Below, one piece after another: positions 35,861 through 45,107 of a stretch of 64,000 bases of DNA (position 1 is the first letter of the stretch; every line of letters starts with the position of its first letter). Origin of the DNA: Sorangium cellulosum So0157-2 (GTDB lineage: Bacteria; Myxococcota_A; Polyangia; Polyangiales; Polyangiaceae); contig NC_021658.1 in the NCBI RefSeq assembly GCF_000418325.1, positions 12,504,501-12,568,500 on the forward strand, given 5' to 3'. The notes under the pieces were generated by a model. That model saw only the letters and a program-made list of their open reading frames with translations. It was not told the origin of the DNA and did not search any database. Position numbers and translations under genes: made by a program.

Positions 35861-36008
35861 AATCAACGTACGGAGCCATCGACGCGCGGCGAAGGGGCGC
35901 CGCCGATCGGTAAGGATGGGGGGGACGCGGGCGCTGCACCGGCTTGGGCCAGGCCCACGACGAAGGGATCGAGCGTGCGCCTGGTTTCGTCGGGGAGCTC
36001 GGGGCGCC

Positions 36009-36641
36009 CTAAGCCCCAGGCATCTTGAGGCCGCGCTCGTCCATCACGGCTTTGTTGCGCGCCTCGCTCTTCGCGTACGCCGGGCGGGCTCTGACCCGCT
36101 CGGCATAGCCGGTGAAGCTCGGGCGCGGCTCGAGCATCTTGAAGTCGAGCATGTACGCGATGGTGCCGCCGAAGATGACGTCGGCCATCGAGAACTCCTT
36201 GCCGAGGACGAAGTCACGGCCAGAGATGGCCGATTCCATCGTCGCGATCATGTCGTCGTAGTTGCCCCAACCGGCGGAGCCGGAGCGGAACTCCCAGTTG
36301 CCGGCCTTGGCCATCGAGCCGGGCTCGATGACCGAGGGGGCGAAGAGCGACCAGCGAAAATACGTGCCGCGCGCCGCGTCGTCGAGCTTCGGCGCGAGGC
36401 GGCCCGGGGCATAACGATCCGCGAGATAGAGGCCGATCGCCGCGGATTCGGTGACGACGGTGCCGCCGTCGACGAGCAAGGGCAGCTTGCCCATCGGATT
36501 GAGCTTCGTGACGTCCTCCTTCTTCTGGTCGCCGGCCATGATGTCGACGAACTTGAGCTCGTACTCGACGCCGACTTCCTCGAGCATCCACACTGTGTTG
36601 GCGGCGCGCGAAAACGGGTGGTGGTAAAGAACGATGGCCAT
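36009..36641 (-). CDS. Glutathione S-transferase
   Basis: 210 residues from the ATG at 36641. The thioredoxin-like N-domain begins MAIVLYHHPFSRAANTVWML (S11 is a candidate catalytic residue) and continues LNPMGKLPLLVDGG with the cis-Pro and VVTESAAIGLYLADRY, where E-S bind the glutathione gamma-glutamyl part. The helical C-domain contains FSMADVIFGGTIAYML, the conserved N-capping S-x-x-D motif. All glutathione-site elements are present. Cytosolic detoxification or thiol transfer is expected; the electrophile is unknown. It stands next to a rearranged region but is itself intact. Confidence 0.93.
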   Translation of the reverse strand: MAIVLYHHPFSRAANTVWMLEEVGVEYELKFVDIMAGDQKKEDVTKLNPMGKLPLLVDGGTVVTESAAIGLYLADRYAPGRLAPKLDDAARGTYFRWSLFAPSVIEPGSMAKAGNWEFRSGSAGWGNYDDMIATMESAISGRDFVLGKEFSMADVIFGGTIAYMLDFKMLEPRPSFTGYAERVRARPAYAKSEARNKAVMDERGLKMPGA

Positions 36642-36884
36642 GGTGGTGTCTCTTTCTCCGTTCGTTTCCGCCGGTCGGTCGGCGGCGCGGCGGAGGCTAC
36701 CAGAGGTCGGCCCCGTTGGGCGCGGCGCCAGGTGCGGCAGATTTGAATTCCTCTGCCCGCCGCGTTCATGGCTCCCGCCTCGCGCGTGGCGACCTCGACC
36801 GCTACCCGGCGATGATCCCCGGCTCGAGCCGCGGCCACACGAACGAGCGCGCGCAGGCGCCGCGATCGCCACCATTTTCGGCGA

Positions 36885-37898
36885 CCGCTCGTCATCGACC
36901 GGTGGTTCTGGCGGGATTTCCGCCCCGCAGTACCGGCCGCGCAGCGGCGCCGCGACAGCTACCCGAGCAGCGACGCCGCGACGCGCGGCGCCTCCCGCGC
37001 CGGGCACCCCATCCAGCTCGAGAGCCGCGCGGCCGGCTCGCCGCTCGCGAGCGCGCGGTGCACCCGCTCCGCCACGTCCGCGCGGAGCGCCCGCGTCCCG
37101 AACACCGGGTAGCCGATCGCCGCGTAGGCCTTGGGATCCACGCCCCGGGCGGCCGGCACCGACACGGCGCCGGGCGCCGGGCACGCCGGCACGCGGCCCC
37201 GGCCGAACCAGGCCGCGCACAGCGAGAGGCGGCGCTCCAGCGCGCCGCGCCGGAGCAGCTGCTGCACGTAGATCACGCGCTCGCCCACCTCGATGCCGTG
37301 CGCCTTCAGCAGCGCGCGGTCCTCCGGCGCGAGCTCCGCGATCTGCTCCTCCGCGTCGCGCGCCGCCGCCGTCCCGAGCCCCTGCTCCAGCTGGTAGACG
37401 ATCCCGCGCGCCGCGCCGGGCAGCGCGCGCACCTCGGGCGACCGCAGCGGCGCGAGGAGCTCCTCGACGAGATCGCGCGCGAACGCCACGAGCCGCCGGA
37501 GGACGCGCGACCGCGCGCCCGCGCCGAGGTCGTCGAGCTCCGCGAGCCGCACGTCGGGCAGGAGCAGCGTCGGGCCGCGCGCGAGCTGCCCGAGCGGCCG
37601 CTCGCCGTGGGCGATCCGCCCGGCCTCGTCCACGGAGAAGCGCTCGTGCGGCGCCCCCACGATCGCCTCGACCCAGCGCGCCCGGTCGTCCTCGGGCGCC
37701 GGCGCCGCGGGCCCAGGCGCGAGCAGGGCCCGGAGCGCCGCGATCCGCGCGAACGGGTGCCCCGCGGCCACCGGCTCCGGCTCGGCCTCGGCCCGGCGCT
37801 GGCCCCCACGGGCGACCGCGCGCGCGCCCGACGACGCCCGCGCGCCGCCGCCCCGCTCGACGAAGCGCTGCACGAGCCGCTCGTGCAGCGCGTCGCTG
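36885..37898 (-). pseudogene. Duplicated 3' end of the SUV3-like helicase gene
   Basis: 1,014 bp that aligns without gaps to 46354-47367 (offset 9,469), with only isolated mismatches near the ends. It carries the last 310 or so codons of the helicase gene, from ALHERLVQRFVERGGGARAS to AREAPRVAASLLG, plus about 70 bp beyond the stop. The helicase motor domains are absent. At 37898 it joins the 511-bp tandem repeat within the triplet gct. A free-standing helicase C-terminal domain is unlikely to be expressed, and the near identity indicates a recent duplication. Confidence 0.93.
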
Positions 37899-38921
37899 CT
37901 GAACAGCACCTGTCCGAGGCCGGGGGGCCCTGACGGCCCCTCAGCGCCTGGTAGGTGGCCCGGCACGGGCCGCTGGGAAGCTCCAGGGGGGCCATCGCGC
38001 CTGCCCCGGCCCGGGGCCCTCGACGGCGGACCGGGCGATGCGCAGCTCGCCCGAGGGCGCGAAGGTCCCGTAGCCCGAGCGGCCGATGGACTGAGCCGCG
38101 CGGCCACAGCGAACAGATCCCGCTCGAGCAGGGGTCGGGGCGGCGCGAGTTCGGGCCGCGTGTCCGGCTCGTCCGGCGTGCTGTCCCGCGGAGCAGGCGA
38201 GGGGCGCGTGAGGTCATGGGGCAGCACCGTGACGATCCGAAAGCCGCCGCGGCCTGCGAGGCTCTCGCCATGCACGCGCTGCCGCGAGTCGCCATCGAAC
38301 GCGACGTGGGCGAGGCCGAGCGCAGCGGGCGCGTCTGAGCGCCGGAGGCCTGCTCGCGGAGCGGCGCGGGGATCTCGCTCGGCGAGAGCCGGCCGATGGG
38401 CGCGCGCGGCTGAACAGCACCTGTCCGAGGCCGGGGGGCCCTGACGGCCCCTCAGCGCCTGGTAGGTGGCCCGGCACGGGCCGCTGGGAAGCTCCAGGGG
38501 GGCCATCGCGCCTGCCCCGGCCCGGGGCCCTCGACGGCGGACCGGGCGATGCGCAGCTCGCCCGAGGGCGCGAAGGTCCCGTAGCCCGAGCGGCCGATGG
38601 ACTGAGCCGCGCGGCCACAGCGAACAGATCCCGCTCGAGCAGGGGTCGGGGCGGCGCGAGTTCGGGCCGCGTGTCCGGCTCGTCCGGCGTGCTGTCCCGC
38701 GGAGCAGGCGAGGGGCGCGTGAGGTCATGGGGCAGCACCGTGACGATCCGAAAGCCGCCGCGGCCTGCGAGGCTCTCGCCATGCACGCGCTGCCGCGAGT
38801 CGCCATCGAACGCGACGTGGGCGAGGCCGAGCGCAGCGGGCGCGTCTGAGCGCCGGAGGCCTGCTCGCGGAGCGGCGCGGGGATCTCGCTCGGCGAGAGC
38901 CGGCCGATGGGCGCGCGCGGC
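37898..38921. repeat. 511-bp tandem direct duplication
   Basis: Copy one 37898-38408, copy two 38409-38921 (with 2-3 bp of shared junction), apparently identical. Each carries minus-strand coding-like sequence: VAFDGDSRQRVHGESLAG, RGGFRIVTVLPHDLTRP and PLLERDLFAVAARL. A third, diverged copy of one half lies at 40498-40753. Copies one and two share a 7-nt deletion relative to copy three that breaks the frame. Confidence 0.95.
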
Positions 38922-39790
38922 ATCGGGCGGGTGCTCGCCCCGGGGCCGGTGCTCGGGGACCGCTCGGACGCAGCGCTGCCCGGCGTGGACGTCGCCGCGG
39001 CCAACGTAGCCCGGCGGACGGGTCGACGAGGCTGGTGCGCGATAACGCTCCGTTACCACGCACCAGTCACCGTCGATGGCGTCGAGCGACATGGCGCCCG
39101 GAGCAGACAGGCCGGTCGCGGCTTCGAGGCTCTCGAGCGCGGAGCGACGCGAGGTCGGGTGAACGCTGACGGAGCGCGCCGGTACCATATACACGCCGCT
39201 TGAAGGCTTGATCGCGGCCGCGGGGCTGCTCGTCAGCCGATCGGTTGACGATGCGCCCCGTAGCGCGCTCGGCGCCGCCCGGACCACGCTCTTTCGACCC
39301 AGGACCGAGCCATCACGACGCTCGCGGCCCCACCCTTTTGGTTTGCTGCGCTGCACTTCCTCACGCTGCGATCTGGCTTGATTTGCCTACGCGCTGCGTG
39401 GAACATCGCGCTCGAGGCGTCGGGCAGACGCCCCCCGCTCGTCGGGGTTTCTCGACGGCAGCAGCGGAGCAGGCTCGCCCGTGCGCGACGCTCGCGCCGT
39501 CACACGCCTGATAGCCGTCGGTTCGTCCCGCGTATCCACGCTGTTCGGGATGGACGCGCGAGCCGCCGGCGCTCCGAGCCCTTGCGGCGTCACCGCCTCG
39601 CAGCATGCTTTCCACGCGACAGGCCCAGGCGCTCGTCGCGCTCTCCAGCGAGCGGTCTCGCCAAGACGGACACGAGGGGTCCCCTCCGCTGATGGCGGGT
39701 CATGGCGGGTCCGGGACGGCGTGACCCCCCGGAAGGGCTTATCCCATGTTCCGCATGGATGGTACGAGAAAAGAAGGGGGAATCAGCCAG
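38922..39790. other. Non-coding or decayed stretch
   Basis: About 870 bp with no convincing gene. It contains copy B of the 77-bp dispersed repeat (39319-39394). Possible remnants of the protein encoded in the 511-bp repeats extend to about 39010 on the minus strand. Confidence 0.4.
39319..39394. repeat. Dispersed 77-bp repeat, copy B
   Basis: gctcgcggccccaccctttt ... gcttgatttgcctacgcgct, about 80% identical to 31185-31261. Copy B has drifted towards A/T at most differing positions, mainly by C-to-T and G-to-A changes. Confidence 0.8.
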
Positions 39791-40273
39791 ATGAAGACGA
39801 TCCAGCGACTTGCGCCTCTCCTGGCGGGAGCCTCGGCGCTCTCGATGGGCGGAGGCAGCCACGCTCTCGCGGGCACGACATCGGACACCATCGAGGTCGC
39901 TGCTCGGTCCGACGCAGCCAGCGCGTGCGCGCATCCGCGGCCTCTGTTTGGAAAGGTCGTGGCGGTCTGCGGCGATCAAATGATCGCCTACGTCGGGGAT
40001 GAGACCGTCGAGATACTTGGTGTCAAGACGACGAGCTCGAGGTTCGAGCTCGCGTACTGCTCGAACGGCGGAGGTCGTAAGCCGTTGAGCCTCGAGACGA
40101 ACTCGGAGGGATTCACGCTCGCCAGCACCACCTATGCGAACGGAGAGCATTACACGATATCGCACATGTGGGGCACCTTCCGGATGAGTGGAATCGGCTT
40201 CAGCGGGGAGAAGGTGGACGTCCAGTGTGTTCCCTTCGAGGACAGGCGGACCGACGTCAGGTACCTGCATTGA
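39791..40273 (+). CDS. Small secreted protein, function unknown
   Basis: 160 residues from the ATG at 39791 (AAGGGGGA upstream). The signal peptide is MKTIQRLAPLLAGASALSMG, with a predicted cut near SHALAG. The mature chain has four Cys, read in pairs (SACAHPRP, VVAVCGDQ, LAYCSNGG, VDVQCVPF), and alternating strands, suggesting a disulphide-stabilised beta domain. No catalytic motif. Base composition is lower in GC than the bulk. It resembles other small exported proteins in this island only in plan, not in sequence. Confidence 0.72.
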   Translation: MKTIQRLAPLLAGASALSMGGGSHALAGTTSDTIEVAARSDAASACAHPRPLFGKVVAVCGDQMIAYVGDETVEILGVKTTSSRFELAYCSNGGGRKPLSLETNSEGFTLASTTYANGEHYTISHMWGTFRMSGIGFSGEKVDVQCVPFEDRRTDVRYLH

Positions 40274-40342
40274 GCAACCGAGGACGGCAGCGCGCCGGCT
40301 CGACGCAGCTCGGCCCGTCCGCGAGGTGCCGCGAGCGGGCGC

Positions 40343-40753
40343 TCAGAACGCGATGCGCAGGCCCGCTCCGAGCGCGCCCGCTGCCGCCGGGGCGGCCACG
40401 GCGCCCGGGCCCACGACGACGGCCGCGGTGACAAGCGCGTTGGCCTTCAGATCCTTGCATCGAGCGTGCCGGCGCGGAGCGCCGCCCAGACCTCGCGGCT
40501 GAACAACACCGGCCCGAGGCCAGGAGGCCCCTGGCGGCCCTCAGCGCCTCGTAGGTGGCCGGGCGCGGGGTGCTCGGCAGCTCCAGGGCGGTCCATCGCG
40601 CCTGTCCCGGCGCGGGGCCCTCGACGACGGACAGGGCGATGCGCAGGTCGCCCTCGGGCGCGAAGGTCCCGTAGCCCGAGCGGCCGATGGGCTGGAAGTC
40701 GAGCCGCGCGGCCACAGCGAGCAGATCGCGCTCGAGCAGCGGTCGGGGCGGCG
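40343..40753 (-). pseudogene. Diverged third copy of the 511-bp repeat coding remnant
   Basis: Minus-strand frames read PLLERDLLAVAARLDFQPIG, then RSGYGTFAPEGDLRIALSVV and LELPSTPRPATYEALRAARG, then after a frameshift VLFSREVWAALRAGTLDARI. A further frame ends ALGAGLRIAF at 40343. It is about 80% identical to parts of 37898-38921 but keeps 7 nt missing there. The protein family is not recognised; a membrane or secreted protein with a C-terminal hydrophobic end is possible. Confidence 0.5.
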
Positions 40754-40849
40754 TCTCCCCGGTGCGTGCGCCGAGCGAGCACTCTCCATGATGGCGAGTT
40801 GCGCTGGGAAGAACGCCTCGCCATCAAGCAGCATGCTCGATGAGAGGGG

Positions 40850-40993
40850 CTAAGGCATAAACGGGAGTGCGCGATAATACACGGTGCTGCACCCGACTCC
40901 AACCGACCTCGCGATCTGCCGCTCCGACAGCTCGCACTCGTCCTTCAACCTCAGCACATCGCGTATCTTTCGCATCGAATGACGCTCCGACAT
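40850..40993 (-). pseudogene. IS21-family IstA transposase, N-terminal fragment
   Basis: From the ATG at 40993: MSERHSMRKIRDVLRLKDEC, then ELSERQIARSVGVGCSTVYY, stopping at 40850. This is the N-terminal helix-turn-helix that starts IS21 IstA proteins. The DDE core and the IstB helper are missing, so only 47 codons remain. No IS ends recognised. Confidence 0.75.
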
Positions 40994-41801
40994 GGGACCT
41001 CTCGCGCCGCGCGGGCTGTCGAGAGGCTTTGTTTCGTCACGACCATCCGTGCGTCCCCGCTCCGACCGGCGCCTCGCAGGTCCAGCCCGCGACGCGGCCA
41101 CCCGTGTGGCCAGCCCATCGACCGCCGTCGCACTGCCCCGTCAACCCGCCGCCCCTCCGTCGCTCGCGCGCTACCTGCCCCCGTCGCAGCGCCCGCCGGC
41201 TGCCGGAGCGGCGGCCCGCGTCGCCGCATCAGCGGCTCGGGTGTCGGCCGGAACGGCTGCTCGGGTCACCGGAACGGCTGCTCGGGTGCCGTCCGAACGG
41301 CCGCTCGGGTGCCGTCGGAACGGCCGCTCGGGTCACCGGAACAGCTGCTCGGGTGCAGCCGGAACGACTGCTCGGGTCGCGTCGAAACGGCTGCTCGGAT
41401 CACGTCGGAATACGCACCCCCTCAGCTTCATGATCTCTGGTTCTTGTCAAAATGGGGCTTTCACCCATGGGGTTGCATCAGTTATTTTTTTCTTTCTGGA
41501 CATGCCGCGCACGGCGACGGAGGACGAAAGACGAAAGACGGGGGGACGAAAGGCAGAAGACATCAGCAATCCGGGTGGTGAACGTATACTCCGCTCCATG
41601 CTTGCGTCGGCACTGCACCCGCTAATCAAGTACCCTCCGTCGAACGCTACGGCACAGGCGTGTATGGAGCGCGGCCCCCGCGGCGTATCGGACGGGCACA
41701 GATGCCCCTGGCATATGGATTGCACTCCATTCGGACAATCGAACAGGAACGGTGAGCGGTGGATTGGGGCCGCAGCTGGGCATCCGGAAAGGAGAGCGAA
41801 C
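40994..41801. other. Region without a gene, containing a minisatellite
   Basis: About 800 bp upstream of a small secreted-protein gene. Besides the minisatellite at 41232-41412 it includes A/T-rich patches (for example gttatttttttctttctgg near 41480) unusual for this genome. Long plus-strand frames here are artefacts of the repeat. Confidence 0.5.
41232..41412. repeat. Degenerate minisatellite, about 8 units of 21-23 bp
   Basis: Units of the form ggctgctcgggtgccgtcgg aac or the 2-nt shorter ggctgctcgggtcaccggaac, adjacent without spacers. Variants mix 21 and 23 bp, so the array is not frame-preserving. No unique spacers, hence not CRISPR. Confidence 0.85.
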
Positions 41802-42143
41802 ATGAGCAAGTATTCTATAGTCCACACATGGGCCGCGGTTGCGCTGGTGGCGACAGTCCTCTTGGTGGTCGGCTCGTCGTCGGCTTGTGCTCTGGCATCG
41901 TCGGTCGAGGACGAGCCGGTCGGGGAGGCCGTAGAAGCCGTGGTGCGTGACTATCCACCAGGACACGTCTTCATGTGCGTAATAGAGGGCTATCGGGGCC
42001 TGGAGTGGAAATCCATGGTGGTGACCGCTGACTTGAGAACATGTAGAATGTACCCTTATCCAGCTCCCTACCCCGGGGAGGTGCGCCCCGCTTTCAACTG
42101 CTACCAGATGGGCTCTCGCGCTGGATGTGAGAATATCATCTAA
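41802..42143 (+). CDS. Small secreted protein, function unknown
   Basis: 113 residues from the ATG at 41802, with GAAAGGAGAGCGAAC just upstream (good ribosome binding site). The signal peptide MSKYSIVHTWAAVALVATVL ends near SSACALA. The mature part is about 85 residues with an acidic propeptide-like start (SSVEDEPVGEAVEAVV) and four Cys (FMCVIEG, LRTCRMY, FNCYQMG, AGCENII), probably two disulphides. It is low-GC for this genome. No family recognised; the plan, signal plus acidic stretch plus Cys-rich core, is that of a secreted peptide or small inhibitor. Confidence 0.72.
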   Translation: MSKYSIVHTWAAVALVATVLLVVGSSSACALASSVEDEPVGEAVEAVVRDYPPGHVFMCVIEGYRGLEWKSMVVTADLRTCRMYPYPAPYPGEVRPAFNCYQMGSRAGCENII

Positions 42144-42203
42144 CGAGGCCCCAGCGCATAGGCAAAACAAGCCGGATCGCTGCGGCCCGCCTCCGCGCGC
42201 GGC

Positions 42204-42388
42204 GCGTCGCCGTTCGCGGTGCTCGGCCTCACCGACGCCGCCGGCGCGGAGACGAGATCCGCCAGGCGTTCCGCCGGCTCGCGCTCGTCACGCACCCCGA
42301 TCGCGGCGGCGATGCCGGCGAGTTCATGCGCGTCAAGTGGGCCCACGACGAGGCCATGTCCCGGGTGTCGCGCCCGAAACGCCGGTAG
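42204..42388 (+). pseudogene. Frameshifted DnaJ-type J-domain fragment
   Basis: The first frame reads SPFAVLGLTDAAGA, the second EIRQAFRRLALVTHPDRGGD then AGEFMRVKWAHDEAMSRVSR, ending in a stop at 42388. Together they form most of a J-domain with the HPD motif intact. The frames are joined by an apparent 2-nt insertion (or 1-nt loss) near 42248. The upstream part of the parent gene is not recognisable. A remnant, not a functional cochaperone. Confidence 0.75.
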
Positions 42389-42448
42389 CTGCGCCGGGTC
42401 CTCGGTTCAGCGATCTCGCAGGGGCCCTGCCTCGCGAGCGGAGGGAGA

Positions 42449-42530
42449 GAATTCAACGCAAAGGCGCAAAGGCGCAAAGGCGCAAGAAAGAGATCTTCTC
42501 CTCGCGCCTTTGCGCTTTGGGGTTGAATTC
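42449..42530. repeat. Palindromic element with gcaaaggc arms
   Basis: Begins gaattcaacgcaaaggcgca and ends with the inverse gcctttgcgctttggggttgaattc. The two arms pair over about 25 bp around a core of roughly 30 bp (gcgcaagaaagagatcttctc). It is a REP/MITE-like hairpin. A one-armed relative is at 17799-17842, after the MNIO operon. Confidence 0.85.
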
Positions 42531-42670
42531 TGGCGTCTTCTCCGCCTTTTCAGCGTACATTTCGCGCCTACGGGGCGCGAGTGGGCCGAGGGCAATGCGC
42601 GAGTGGTGTTCGGTTGAAGAGATGCGGTACCGATTACGATCGGGCGCGTCCAGAGCGTCACGAAGACACA

Positions 42671-43041
42671 CGTCCCCCTTACCCCCACGATGATTTCGGC
42701 TGGTTCCGGGCTCAATTCAGCCAGCGGGCGAGCTGCGAGCGCTCCGGCACGTGCAGCTTCGTGCCCCGAGCCGAGCGGGCCAACCGTCCCGGCACGAGGA
42801 TCAGCGCGCGGCGCAGCCACGGCGTTCGCCAGCTCGCCAGGTGCGGAACATGGCACGTCCCCCTTACCCCCACGATGATTTTCGGCTGGTTCCGGGCTCA
42901 ATTCAGCCAGCGGGCGAGCTGCGAGCGCTCCGGCACGTGCAGCTTCGTGCCCCGAGCCGAGCGGGCCAACCGTCCCGGCACGAGGATCAGCGCGCGGCGC
43001 AGCCACGGCGTTCGCCAGCTCGCCAGGTGCGGAACATGGTC
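42671..43041. repeat. 185-bp tandem duplication of the IS1380 end
   Basis: cgtcccccttacccccacga through to gccaggtgcggaacatgg is present at 42671-42855 and again at 42856-43041 (offset 185-186, one extra t in copy two). The inner copy is the authentic end of the transposase gene; the outer is a duplicate holding the last 45 or so codons and the IS terminus. Confidence 0.93.
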
Positions 43042-44282
43042 CAGCACATACCGGCGCATCAGGTTGGCGGTCAGCAGCTTCAGCAGCAGCGCGGCATGAT
43101 TGGCGTTGAAGCTGTGGCTCGGCACGCGACCGCATCCCCACCCGTGCTTGAGATCGCCGATGAGCGGCTCGATGCCCGCGCGCAGGTCATACCGCGCCGC
43201 GACGTCTTCGCTTCGACCGGCTCGTTGGTCAAGAAGACCTGCACCGTGTAGTCGAGGCCCTCCCAGAGGTAGATCTGCTTGCCGTTCTCCCGGTCGCGTG
43301 TGCGTACGGCAATCACGCGGACCCCATCCGGCCAATCGCTGCGCCGGAACGGGACCTCGGCCACCTGCCGCCGGGGACGACCGTCGGCATCCCAGTCGAT
43401 GGTACGCCATCCGGTAGCGTGTGCGACCATGCCCACCAGATCGGGGCTCATCCGCGCCTTGGTCAGGAAAAAGCATCCCTTCATGGCAACGGCGTGCATC
43501 AAGGCGCTGCAATCCCCCGCGCCATCGATCCGCACGTAGATGACCGCGCTCGGCGCTGCGGCGCGCGCCCGGTCGATGCACTCCTCGACGAAAGTCACAT
43601 CGGCTTCGCCGAAGCTCGTGTCGCCCGGTCGCAGCTTGGCTCCGACGATCGCGTCGACCTCGGCGACGCGCGCCAGGATCGGATGATAGCTCGGCCGGCC
43701 GTGGTAGCGTGGGTTCGGGCCCGGCAGCGCCCCCTCCTGCATCCCGAAGAGCGGCTCCACAGTCGTGTCGACGTCGATGTGTACGAACCGGTGCTTTCGG
43801 CGCGCAACGAGGGCGAGCCCATGGTCGACAACCATGCTGTGCAGCGCGTCGAGCGCTTCCTCGTCGAAGCGGCACAGGTCCCGGTAGACGGTATCGATGC
43901 TGGGGACGACCCCGCCTGCGAGGCGTACGAAGAGCGGATCGACAGCGAGCGCCTCGATGCCGAAGACGCGCTCCTCGCCGGCGAGCGCGCTGTCCATCAG
44001 AAGGCGCATCTGCGCGGCCATGGGGTAGATGACCGAGCGACCGGTCTTGAGCCGGGAAAACCTGCGGCTCAGGGCCGCGTCGATGCCGAGCTCGCGGATG
44101 AAGGCGCCGAACGGGGCAAGCCCTGCGACGCCCGTCAGGTTCTTCTCCGTGGGTTCGACGTGAATCCTGGCAGGGTCTGGCCGCCGGATTCGCTCCTGGT
44201 GCCGCCGGTCGCCTTTCCTCTTGAACCCGAGCTCGCGCCGGCGGACCTTGGAGGTGCTCGGCGTGTGCCTTCGTTTGGTCAT
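42898..44282 (-). pseudogene. IS1380-family transposase with one frameshift
   Basis: Full-length DDE transposase in two frames. The first, from the ATG at 44282, includes LAPFGAFIRELGIDAALSRR, FSRLKTGRSVIYPMAAQMRL, HIDVDTTVEPLFGMQEGALP (first catalytic Asp), IYVRIDGAGDCSALM (second Asp) and ends with QIYLWEGLDYTVQVFLTNEP. The second, to 42898, continues YDLRAGIEPLIGDLKHGWGC (catalytic Glu) and ALLLKLLTANLMRRYVLDHV. The switch near 43210 requires a 1-nt shift. Apart from that it is complete, so inactivation appears recent, or the shift is a sequence error. Its 3' end is duplicated in tandem. Confidence 0.88.
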
Positions 44283-44642
44283 AGCAACCCGGACGGGTCG
44301 CCACGCCGAGCCTTTTCTTTCAAGGCGTTCCGTTTACGGCATCGGATTTCTCACGCCTCGGACCGGCATCGTAGGCGCGAAATCCACGCTTAGCCCCCGG
44401 CCCCTTGGACGCCGAAGTTGGCGCGTGACAGGTCCCCGGCGATCGCCACGATTTCGCGCTGCGGCGGCCAGACTCTGCGCAGATCGCGCAGGGCCCCCAG
44501 GCGACCACGGCTCGCTGTTCTGAAGTGCCGGGAGAGGAGGGGCCGTCAGGCATGACAAGCCCTGAAACCTGGGCTTGCGAACGGCGGATCGTACCTGCAC
44601 ATGAGATCTAGCTGCCTCGTCATCCCGACGAGGGGGGATCTC
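44283..44642. other. Intergenic, likely IS flank
   Basis: 360 bp between the IS1380 transposase start and a small secreted-protein gene. It should contain the other IS terminus, but no inverted copy of the 42856 end (cgtcccccttaccccc...) is recognised by eye. Confidence 0.4.
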
Positions 44643-45020
44643 ATGAAGAAGCTCATCGCCGTGGCGTTCGCCTTGTCCAGCCTGTACAGCGCGTCGGCGT
44701 TCGCGGATGGCCTCAACGCCTGCAACCAGACGAGAGAGACGATCTGGGTCGCCTATGCAAGCGTCGAGGCGCCGAGGCTGGAAACACGGCGCCAGCGCGT
44801 GCTCATCGGCAACCTCCAGCGCGCCGGCGGAGCACCGCGAATGCGCAGCAGCGATGCCGTCCTGCCCCATCGCGACGCCAGGGCACCGCGCCGTTCCGGG
44901 GGCTTGTTTCACCTACGCGCCGATGCCATCGCGATCGAGCAGAAGCGAGCAGCCAGCATCGCGGCGGTCGACCTTCGACGGCAACCTCGACCTCGACCGT
45001 CGCTTCCCCGCGCGAGTTGA
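44643..45020 (+). CDS. Small exported protein, DUF1036-like start, C-terminus doubtful
   Basis: The ATG at 44643 follows gaggggggatctc. The N-terminus is a clear signal peptide (MKKLIAVAFALSSLYSASAF, cut near AFA) followed by DGLNACNQTRETIWVAYASV, which resembles the beginning of DUF1036 proteins (VCNQT...VAIGY). After about residue 40 the frame becomes Arg-rich and loses resemblance, while another frame gives GWKHGAS, so a frameshift is likely near 44775. Treat as a probable broken gene for a small secreted protein. Confidence 0.45.
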   Translation: MKKLIAVAFALSSLYSASAFADGLNACNQTRETIWVAYASVEAPRLETRRQRVLIGNLQRAGGAPRMRSSDAVLPHRDARAPRRSGGLFHLRADAIAIEQKRAASIAAVDLRRQPRPRPSLPRAS

Positions 45021-45107
45021 CGGTCCGGTAGTGGGTCGTTAGGTAACGAGACAGAAGGCGAATCGGGGCCGCCTGTCGGCATGTAGCCGACTCGAATGGA
45101 GGTATCC

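Noticed and set aside
39746..39790. Earlier ATG at 39746 for the secreted protein
   Set aside because: It would place a charged 15-residue extension before the signal peptide; the ATG at 39791 has AAGGGGGA upstream.
41232..41412. CRISPR-like appearance of the repeat array
   Set aside because: Units are directly adjacent, vary in length and have no unique spacers; no cas genes nearby.
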